NCBI RefSeq assembly: GCF_024868665.1
Contig: NC_079900.1
Span: forward strand, 25,412,247 to 25,476,246
From: Triplophysa rosa
Taxonomy: Eukaryota > Chordata > Actinopteri > Cypriniformes > Nemacheilidae
DNA: 64,000 nt
Direction: 5' to 3'
In this document: piece after piece, positions 24,401 through 35,466 of the stretch
Layout: the number at the start of each line of letters is the position of its first letter
Numbering within the stretch: the first letter of the stretch is position 1
Notes under the pieces: model-generated
What the model was told of the DNA's origin: nothing
Databases searched by the model: none
The model's input: the letters and a program-made list of their open reading frames with translations, nothing else
Program-made: the position numbers and the translations under genes

Positions 24401-27400
24401 AGCCAGCACATTTAAATTTGACTTGATGTCAGGCGCTCTGGCTCCCGGTAAACATTGGACTATGGTGGCTGGTGCCTCTATGTTAATGTTCCGAACAATA
24501 GAATCACCTATAACTAGGGCACTTTCAGCAGGTTTCTCAGTCGGTGCGTCACTGAGCGGGGCAAACCTGTTTGAGACTGTAATCGGAACGGTTGAGTGAT
24601 GTTTTGTCCTGCGACTACGCCGTCTCACAGTTACTAAGTTTCCCAGCTGCGGGGGATTTTCAACCAGAACCGAGCTGTGTGCGCTAATGTTGCTTGCATC
24701 CAAAGTGTTTTCTATGGTCCTTACACTCTTACTATCCTCAGATAACGATTGGATGCGAGACTCTAATTCTAAGATCTTCTCTGTCAGTCTAACTATTTCC
24801 CTGCATTTATCACATATAAAACCCTTGCAGCTGACAGAGAAGGCTAAGCTAAACATATGACATGAGGTGCAAGTAACAATAATAGGAATAGAAGCCATAA
24901 CTCACCGGGTTTGAAGAGCAATTCCGATTTACCAAGGTTGCTCGATGAATCGTAGTATATACGCTTAAAAAGAGAAACAGTTAGCACACAAGACAAACCA
25001 GAGGCAAGATGATATTCCACAGTGTAAACAGAAAGCAAGCTAACATGCTAATGCTATGCTAACTGCATTAAGTTATCTATCAATTTTGGTTTAGAATCTT
25101 CAAGTAAATAACAAGAGCAGGGTTATTGAGATATCAGGATATAAGTTAGCAACGACAGTGATAAGTAACAATAATAAAATACACTAATATTAAAACGAAG
25201 TGCAAGTGCAGGGATACAAACAAACCGCCTGCAGCGATGCAGACAGGAACCGGAAACCCCGAAAAGAACTGGACATGAAATTAGAATTTGAAATATTTTA
25301 TTAGCTCATTTTTACCAAATGCAGAAAAAAACTGTCAAAATGATTTGCTGCATCCGGGTTACCGTGTGTTATTGATTTGAGCGGTTGTTATCTAGGAATA
25401 ATGAACCTGCAAATGTCACGACGGGCCAATCAGAATCAAGCATTCCAACGAGGCGTGTAATAAAGCCCATATAATCACAAACATATATTTATATCCACCA
25501 ACTCAACAAAATGGAAGCTGCTTGATATTCACTTGCGTAACTTCAAGCTTCGATTGAAGTGGGTTAAAAATAGCAGTGCAGGATTACAAAATCCTCTCAC
25601 TGTACTTCACACTGTATACACAAACAGATATTGCTAAAAGGTGCTATTGCAGAGATTTTTGAAGCTGATGCATGTCATTTATTCAAGTACTACCGATATG
25701 TCAACCTACCAGCTGCTTACTGACAGCTTTAGCTTCTAAAAATTCTAAAAAGGAAATATTTTGAAAAGATTTGAAGAACTTATTTATGACAATATGCTGT
25801 CAGTCACTATATGTGATTACATGAGACCAAACTTATTGATGCTCCAAAAAGCACATACATCAATCCTAAAAGTAATCCATATGATTCCAGTGTCACTTTA
25901 AATTCATTGAGTAGTCTAGGATTATAAAATGATCTCAAATGATTTGGGTGGTAAAGTTACACTTTAAAGTTAATGACTTTTTCCTATACCAATGCCACAG
26001 TTTGGTTTGGAAGCCATGGTTTGGTTTGCAATAGGGGCTGGGTTCATGGCATGGCATCAAGACTAGATTCACTTTTAACTTTATCTTTATTATCTTTACA
26101 CTGGATTTAAGTTTCTCTTTGAAAGAAAGAGTGGGAGTTAGATTCAGTTTGTTATATTAACAAAAAATGCTGTGGAGTTGTCTAAAAAGGTCATGAATTT
26201 CAATAATTTTTCTGGATAGATGGATGATGAAGAAGATGATGATGAAGGAGCTCGTCCACTGGCTGAGTCTCTGTTACTGGCTCTGGCCGACCTGCTCTTC
26301 TGTCCAGACTTCACCGTTCACAGCCACAAGAAAGGACGGCTTGTGAGTCTATCATAAGCACACACAAGGGAAATATTGTAACCTATAAATATTGTAACCT
26401 ATATACACCTACATTTAAGATGGACATTTTATAAGTTTCATTTTGAAAAAGTTTGATTATTAGTAATGTTTTAGTTCTGCTAGTGGAAATATCACTAATC
26501 TACAGCCTTTCATGTTTTTGTCTGTTTAAAATGCAACCGAAATATGATTATAGTTATTATATAGAATCAAATGTTCAATTGATAGTTACATATGTGGGTG
26601 TTTCTGCAACTACGGGACTTTAATTATGACATTTTATCAAAGACAAACAAGTCTAGTTTGTATTGGAACAGAAATTAGAACATGAGCACATTGCTGAGAT
26701 TAGACCAACTCACTACCTCACTCACAATATCCCAAAAATCAAAGGTAAATATCATCTTATCTGTGTTAGTATTTATTGTGTGTCCTTACCATACAGCTTA
26801 ATAATTCTGTACTTTGAACTACATTTTAAAAATAAATGTATATTACTGTTTACTGTTTAATGTACAGTATATTAAGATGTTAAGAGTCAAAACTAATGTA
26901 GTAGACCTTGCTAGCTGCCAGTTAACTGCAATATTAGCAAAAGTGTCATTTCTGCAACATGTCTTTACAGCAGCACATTTTTAAGGTTTACTGTATATTA
27001 ATGACTAAATATTAAAATCTTTTTAAAAATAAGATGATTTTTATTTTATTTTGGAGAGTCAAAAGTGCCCGTAGTTGCAGAAACACCCATGTATATTAAT
27101 GGAAGTGACTATAAAAAGCTTCTGCGTACTAATATAGTGCATATGTGCCAATCAGCATTATTACATAATCTATGCCAGTTACAGGTGCGCATGTATCTGT
27201 ATTATACAACAGCTTTTTTGCTCATTCAATTATTATTAAGGGTTGTTACTAGCCCTATTATTAATATCAATATTAAACAGCATTTAAAAAATACATATCA
27301 TTTAAAATTAGTTTAATATGAAAGTTAACTTAAGTTGGTGATAAATAAAAACAAAAAGAATTTGATTTTTCAGTCGATTCCTAATAATCCTGTTCCCAAA

Positions 27401-30400
27401 GGTTGAAATCAAGCCCGCCTTACATTTCTTCTCATTCAAGAAGCCGTTACACTAAGATATACGTCACGATTGAGAAGAAAAAGTCGTAACTTCTTTTTCA
27501 TGCTGATTTTAAATTTTAAAATTTGATTTATAAGTCAGTTAACGTTTAAGAAAAGCTTTCGATGTATAATTCACTGATAAATGGGATTGTTGTGTGAATG
27601 TGTAGTGTACGGACTTTTTCCATCCAGTCCAAAAAAATCTTGTAAATTTAGGTAAATGTATCAGTTGTATTAAATAAATGTTATTTATTAATCTCATAAT
27701 TTAGTTAGTTGGCCCTTTGAAGGCCCTTTAAATGTGTTTGTGTAATGTAATAGATGTTGTAATGATATGTCTCACGTTCTGCATGTGTACAGTTTAAATT
27801 TACATTTAAATAAATGTAGAACATTTGTGTTTCTGTCATCTCTAGGACTCGGTTGAGGACATGCAGTCTTTGGACAGCTGTGAGTATATCTGGGAGGCCG
27901 GAGTGGGCTTTGCTCAGTCACCCCCCCTCAACTACATCCATGATCTAAACAGGTGAGTGAGCCTGGAGTCGCACAGGCCTGTGCCTTTATTTGAGTTTCC
28001 ATGACAAAAACCTTTCAATCAGTAACCACACGAGATCTTTAAAATCCGAACCTGTTTTTCCAGCCATTATGTGTGTAAGATCGGTCATTTAACAAGCAGC
28101 GATATCCGTTTATTTCATGGCCTGTTGTTTGTGTGTAGGACTGAGCTGTTGAGGTTACTGCTCACCTGTTTCTCAGAGGTCATGTACCTGCCTCCAACAT
28201 CGGATAACAGCATTCTCAACCCCTGGGTCACCTTCTTCTGTTCCACTGAAAACAGGTCGGCACAAACACACACTCCCCAAAAAAACACCTGCACATACTT
28301 ATCAGTATTGGCGATGGCCTGTCCCGCATCGCGCTGCAGACACAAATGCTTTCATCTGTCGAGTGACTTGTTGGGTGGATGTGTGCAATTTCTAAGATGC
28401 TAGAAGGGGGAATCTGAGAACATCATGTCAAAGATGCTTAACTTCTTCCAGTGTGCAACCAGCTAGAATATTCTAGTTTGCATACCATAGCAACACACCC
28501 TAGCAACTATACAGGTCACTCCAGAAATTTCATAAGAAAGTAACCACACATTGGCAACTGCATAGCAACCAGCCTGGACAAGACCTGGAAATGACCTAGC
28601 AAACATCTAGAATACAGGAGGCACAGCATAGAAATGCACTCAAAACACCCTAGCAACCATACAGGTCACTCCAGAAATTGCATAAGAAACCCCTCATAAC
28701 ACATTGGCAACTGCATAGCAACCAGCCTGGACACGACCTGGAAATGACCTAGCAAACATCCAGAATACCGGAGGCACAGCATAGAAATGCACTCAAAACA
28801 CCTTAGCAACCACACAGCAATACTCTGGCACACATGTTAGATTGTGGCTGTGATTTTCTTTAGGAAATGTAAACATGTGTTGTCCTTACAGACATGCCCT
28901 GCCTCTCTTCACCTCCCTGTTGAACGTGGTGTGTGCGTATGACCCGGTGGGTTACGGGATTCCCTACAACCACCTGCTCTTCTCTGACTACCGCGAGCAG
29001 CTGGTGGAGCAGGCTGTACAGATCCTCATCGTGACCCTGGAGCACGAGGGAGGACCGCCGTACCGCCCACCATCCCCCTCCAGCATGGAGGACCAGGATG
29101 TAAGCACATCACACCCCCTAATGTACACAACATCCATTCACACACACTGAGCAAAGGTGAACAAGAGTTAAAGACGGACACACTGTGTACTGCTGTGTTA
29201 TGTTCAACGGTAAAAAAGAAGAAAAAGTAGTAGTACATCAAGATATATCACAGAATATATTGATAATATACTAGATGTTCGTACAGTTTACAATGTGTAA
29301 TGTATACTGTATTTCTCTTTATTTATAGTCCACTGGTCCAAATAATCTCTTTGTGAACTACTTGTCCAGAATTCACAGGGAGGAGGTATGTTGTGCGGCT
29401 GTCATGCTTTTTCAAGTCTACTTGTAACCATAGCAACCACACACAGTAACAACACTGCACTTACCTACAATCCCACCCTATATATAGGAGGTTTATCATA
29501 GTAGCCGATACCAGTGAAATTTCGACATTACCACACCATAAACAAAATATTTTCACATTGTTTTATGGCTTCAGAGAGCTTAGTATAAAAAAACATTATA
29601 TCATATAATCTGCGTGTTAAGTCGTGTCTTAAGGAATACTGTGTTCCAAGTGAGGGTACTATTTAAACAGCCATTTATGAGCACCCTAGTTAAAAAGCAA
29701 TACATTTTAAATACATTTCTTTCATACTAAGTATAGTTTAATTGTATTAAAGGGACAGTTCACCCTAAAATGAAAATTTTGTCATCATTTACTCTCTCTC
29801 TAGTTGTTGCAAACCTGTAAATGTCTTTGTTTGGTTGAACACAGAGAAAGATATTTGGAAGAAAGCTTATAACCAAACAGTTCTTGGACCACATTGACTC
29901 CCATAGTAAGAAAAATGGCTTTATATTTTCTTTGTTCTGTTGAACATAAAAAAAGACATTTTGAAGAATCTAGCACAGCAAACAGTTCTGGGGCACTTTT
30001 GAATACCATTGTATTTTTCCTACTATGATGGCAATAAAACTGTTGGGTTATAAGCATTCTCCCAAATATTGTTCTCTGTGTTCAACCAAACAAAGAAATG
30101 TATACAGATTTGCAACAACTAGAGAGTGGGTAAATCATGACAGAATGTCCACTTTTGGGTGAACTATCCCTTTAACATATTTACTGACATTATTATATAT
30201 TTGATCTACTTATATATTTGATTATTGACGTATATATTTTTATTATTGACTGATATAAAATTATAATTAAAATTAATTTGGAGTACTTGTGTACAATGCA
30301 CGTTTCTTAATATTAAGCCTGTGAAATGTGTTTTAATGTCACTTTTGATAATATTTTGATAATGTCACTTTTGATAACTTTGAATAATATTAGTCTTTTA

Positions 30401-33400
30401 ATGCAAGAAGTGTACCTGCAATAGTGCCACTTTAGCACAATCACATATACTTCAGTATATCTTTAGTTGGACCTCAGCACTACTTCTGCACAATCAAAGT
30501 GCATTAGGTACAGAATGAGTTGTTCCAAATTAGCAGACTTTAAATATACTAATTTAGTATACAAAACAAAAAGAACAATTGCAGGGTATTTCCCATAAAG
30601 CACATAAATATGTAAATGGTTTGCAGAATACTTAGCACTAAAAAAGTATTTTAAATTGACTTAAATTCACTGACTGACTAGCAAAGGAAACGTGGAAAGA
30701 AAGCCAGTAGAATGGGCTGGTGTTATACGTCACACGTGCTTTGATGTGCCTGCAGGATTATGACTTTGTCCTGAAAGGTTTGGCTCGCCTGCTGACAAAC
30801 CCTCTGACTCAAACATACCTGCCCAACTCATCCAAAAAGATCCAGTTTCACCAGGAACTGCTGGTCCTCTTCTGGAAACTCTGCGACTTCAACAAAGTAT
30901 GATGTGCACCTGTCGATTTTAAGTCACCTGCAGAAGAAATCATGTGAATATTTCACAGCATTCATGTTTTCTCTTTGCAGAAGTTTCTGTTCTTCGTGCT
31001 GAAGAGCAGCGACGTGTTGGACATATTAGTGCCTATACTGTATTACCTGAACGACGCTCGAGCTGACCAGTGTAAGTGTGTTTGTCAGATGTATATCACC
31101 ATTTTATTTGAGATTTGACTGTCGCTGCATGATGAGCGGTGTGATAGTCAGTGCTGTGTGCCACCTACTGTATCAGCCAGTGAGGGAAAATTGATACTTA
31201 ATGAAATAAAGTGTCGATTTTAATGATTGTGTAACGCAGTACATGTATGTTATCCTTTAGCACGTGTGGGTCTCATGCACATCGGTGTCTTTATTCTTCT
31301 GCTGCTGAGTGGAGAGAGGAACTTCGGGGTGCGTCTGAATAAGCCGTACTCTCTTCACGTACCCATGGACATCCCTGTGTTCACAGGCACGCATGCCGAC
31401 CTGCTCATTGTGGTAAATCACATACATGATCTGTTTTATGGTTCAACATGGAACAATTTTCACGATCAATTTTCCACATATGTGTATTTTGTATAGATTT
31501 TATAAGAAAAAACTGTAGAAGTTTATTTGTCATCAATGGAGAGAATATTATATTTAATCAATATAATTCAGAAAATAATCATATGTCTTTGAAATAAATT
31601 GCACAGAAGAATTGTGTGCAATATCACCAGGAATTTTCCTAAGTTAATAAATTTGTTTTTGTTTCTGTAGGTTTTCCACAAGATAATAACCAGCGGTCAT
31701 CAGAGATTACAGCCTCTTTATGACTGTTTGCTCACTATCGTGGTGAATGGTGAGTATTGAGACTTTATTGTGTGCGGTTACACTTCACCAGAGACTAATG
31801 AAGGCCATTTACTTAGAATCTACCATAGTTGGTTGAATAGTAGTTCTGTCATGACAACTCTCGGAGGGTTTAGCATGGTAGTGTACATGACATGTAAATG
31901 TATGTGGTTGTGGCGGAATAGATCGGCTACGCCGCTGCGGCGGAGCAAGTACAGAGATTTGCTACTGCCAATACATCCACAACATGCTGCTGTGAGCACG
32001 TAAGGAATGATGCTGCTGCACATATAACATATATGAATAAACCCGTATAGCATACAAGATCACCTTGTCTCTAAACGGTTATTGTTTCTCTTCTGTCATA
32101 CAGTATGCATGCATTATAAAAAAAGACAATATGTACAACAAATAAATATGACAGTCAGAGTAAACAGCTATGGAGACATATGGATCTCTAGAGATCAGAT
32201 TATAAATGTGACAGGTGTTATGAGGTGGCGATTATGGAGTAAGTGTCTTGACTGACTTTCTCTGGTCTTCTCAAATGCGTTACTGAATTATGAGTGGGCG
32301 GCATGTCAAAATTGCTGAAGTTTGCGCGTGGATCGTGTCATTTGCACTTTGACTCAATACAACATTACTTTAAGTTTACAGCTAGTTTACGCAGCGGTTT
32401 AAGTTAATATATAGGCTAAGCGAGAATGCGCTTTCACGAGAGAGAGAGCACGTGCGTGCTACAATTTTCTTTTACTCTATGATGAATTAACTCCGAACCG
32501 TAGAGCACGATCCGTACGGATCACAGATCATTCACGATCCATTTCGTCACTAATCAAGCTAGATATCTTCTAATTGTCCCGAACGTTTAATCTGCTTAGA
32601 GAAATGTAACGGTATGGCCTCCCTTCGCACCTCTTCCTAATACCTTGTGTTCGTGTAGTATCTCCCTACCTGAAGAGTCTTTCCATGGTGGCGGCCAACA
32701 AGCTCCTGCATCTGCTTGAGGCTTTCTCTACCAACTGGTTCCTGTTTTCTGCACCTCAGAACCATCATCTGGTCTTCTTCTTGCTGGAGGCCTTCAATAA
32801 CATCATTCAGTACCAGTTTGATGGTAAGATTCCTGTGAGGTGTGTTCACACTTTGCAGGTTTGGTTCGATTCAACTAAACCTTGTGTGGTTGTTTTGTTA
32901 GTGTGGTTCATTTAGAAAACGGTAAACGCTGCCACCCGAGCCTTGGTGCGCACTAGGGCTGTCACCATATACCAGTATTGACAAAAACTAAAATACAAAA
33001 AATCTGGATTATTGAATTGAATTCACTTTTCTCTGTAAACGTTTGCCGCAGGTAACTGTAACTTGGTGTACGCCATCATCCGAAAGCGTAATGTTTTCCA
33101 TCAGCTGGCCAACCTGCCGTCTGACCCCGTCTCCATTCAGAAGGCCCTACAGAGGAAGAGGAAGTCTCCAGACGTCATTTCTCGCACCAGCTCACAGGAG
33201 ACCGTGTCCATGGAGGGCTCGCGCCCGGCTGTGCCCGCTGAGCCGGGCACTCTGAAGGCCAGTCTGGTGGCCATTCCAGGTATCTGAGATCAATAGCATA
33301 CATACAGTTCAGCTCTTCCATTAGGAATGCACTTGCTGTATTGTTGTCCTGTGAGTGTCTTTCCTCGAAATGTGCTTTTAACACACAGTTGAACTCTCTT

Positions 33401-35414
33401 TTAGACATTGATAAACTGACAGAGAAGTCCCAGGTTTCAGAGGACGGCACAATGGTTGCATTGCCCCAGATAAAATCCCCCCAAACCCCAGAGCCCAGCG
33501 GTGCAGCCGGAGCCAGCGACACTGAATCCATCTCAGGAAGAGACACTGAGGTCAGAGGAACACTCACCCTCAGCCTACGTATAACTTTAATCTTCTCTTT
33601 TAAAATGGAAGTGAAAACGGCGGTGATGTCTCTTCCCAGGACGTCTTCTACACGGAGGCGGAGATGGCGAGGAGTCGTCTGTCCAGCACATCATCCACTG
33701 TCAGCCACTGGAATCCCAAACCTGACTGGGTAAGATGATCTTCAGCCATTCTCATCAGACCCTTAGCTACTTACACCTGGAAATGTTAATCTGGGTCATT
33801 TTTATGGGTTAGTTCCCCAAAATATGAAAATTCAGTCATATATACAAACAACAATATTTACTAGGGGGTTAAAAATGTGTTGTGGCATGATATGTTGAAG
33901 AGCTATGTCGATTTGAATTATTTAATGTTTTTTTTTGTGCTTTTGCTGATTTAAGAAGTTTGATCAGAATGTTGCAATTGTTTGGTGAACCCAGTATCAT
34001 GTATTGTACCGATCTTTGAGCTGAGTGTCATTACACCGCTGATATTTACAAATATATTCTGTAAAATCCAGGATTTTTTAGTAGGGTAATATTACAAACA
34101 GTGTAAAAACATAGATCAAGATTAACTCAAGGTTGCTATTTTACAGGTGTTGTCCTGGAAGAGCAAACTTCCACTTCAGACCATCATGCGCTTGCTGCAG
34201 GTCCTGGTGCCACAGGTGGAAAAAATCTGCATTGACAAGTAAGGAAGGAGTCGGTGCATTGATTGTTACATGTCTTTGATTTTCTGCAGTGAAATCTGAC
34301 TGTGTGGTCATTGTTCAGGGGTCTGACGGATGAATCTGAGATCCTGAAGTTTCTACAGCATGGAACTCTAGTGGGTTTGTTGCCTGTGCCTCACCCCATT
34401 CTTATCAGGAAATATCAGGCAAATGCAGGAACTGCCATGTGGTTTCGCACGTACATGTGGGGAGTCATCTACCTGCGGTTAGTCTTAGGCATTTATTTTT
34501 GGACATTTACTTCTGTTTGCTTGGTCTTTTTTAACTTTTTTAAGACAAAATCATAATGGACAATGGTTTGCATAATTTTGTAGTCTATTGATTTTTTATT
34601 AAACTAATAATCAAATCTTCTTATGTAATGAAGGGGAAAATATGTGTTACACCTTGGGGGTGCATTAACTTTCGAATAATTGAACGGACCGGAGTCAATT
34701 ATTCTGTTTATACCACAGTTACCACACCACAGGACATTGTTCAACTCAACTTTATTTATATAGCGCTTTTTACAATTTTCATTGTTACAAATCAGCTGTA
34801 CATGAGACATATTGACTATAAGCAAAACAATTAAAGTTATACCTGTAAAAACAATACAAACCCACAAACAAAACACTCCACACACACAATATGCACACGT
34901 ACTAACACACATAGACATAGACACACATACACACACAGACGCGCAGACACACGGGCGCACACGCACGCACACACACAGACACGCACGCAAACACACAGAC
35001 ACGCATGCACACACACACAAACAGACAAGCACGCATACACACACACACACACAGACACGCACGCACAGTGAAAGCACACATTTAAGAAGAGGAGAGAGAA
35101 ACACAGGTCAAATATTAAACAGACTATAAATTCCTATATGCAATATTAATTAAGTAAAACTTTAAAATTCTAAAGCAGCCCCCCCGGCCAGGCAAATAGT
35201 GCAAGACAGTATGCAAACGGTGGCGAGAAACCCAAAACTCCAATCGAGAAAAAAACCCTCAGGAGAACCCAGGCCCAACAAGGGGATTCCAGTTCCCCTC
35301 CCCTCTGTTCAAATGTTTAATTTCACTGTTTGTCATATAATCGTCTTTAAAATGCTGTTGATGGTAGGACTACTTTCTTGCGCATCTCATTTCCATTAGA
35401 GCGAACGGCCACGT

Positions 35415-35466
<52 letters not shown>

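Larger units (their letters stand above)
17811..25255 (-). mobile_element. near full-length L2/CR1-like LINE, antisense in hid1 intron 3
   Basis: On the minus strand the order is a 5'UTR, an ORF1 with an esterase-like domain (24898-24032), remnants of an endonuclease and reverse transcriptase ORF2 (about 23978-18865), a 3'UTR carrying a CA microsatellite, and a 3' end GCGCTATATAAATAAAGTTG followed by tandem AGTTG/TTGAG units. Three later insertions (22011-22385, 20066-21101 and about 19134-19846) account for about 2.1 kb, leaving about 5.3 kb of LINE. The esterase-type ORF1 and short tandem tail point to the CR1/L2 group. Precise clade is inference. Confidence 0.88.
17690..25470. repeat. foldback element split by a LINE insertion (copy A)
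   Basis: The left arm (17694-17801) is a hairpin of about 50-bp stem: GGGATAATGTAAAGGCAGCC pairs with GGCTGCTTGTACATTATCCC. The right arm (25262-25470) contains ACTGGACATGAAATT and CAATCAGAATCAAGC. An uninterrupted relative at 43912-44382 has both arms joined, showing that the roughly 7.4 kb between them is an insertion. Both outer ends are uncertain. Confidence 0.7.

Noticed and set aside
33175..33567. 130-codon minus-strand frame over hid1 exons 14-15
   Set aside because: Antisense shadow of exon sequence; the plus strand matches HID1 through the splice sites.
34604..35129. 166-codon minus-strand frame in hid1 intron 18
   Set aside because: Same cause: CA-rich tract in the truncated LINE tail.
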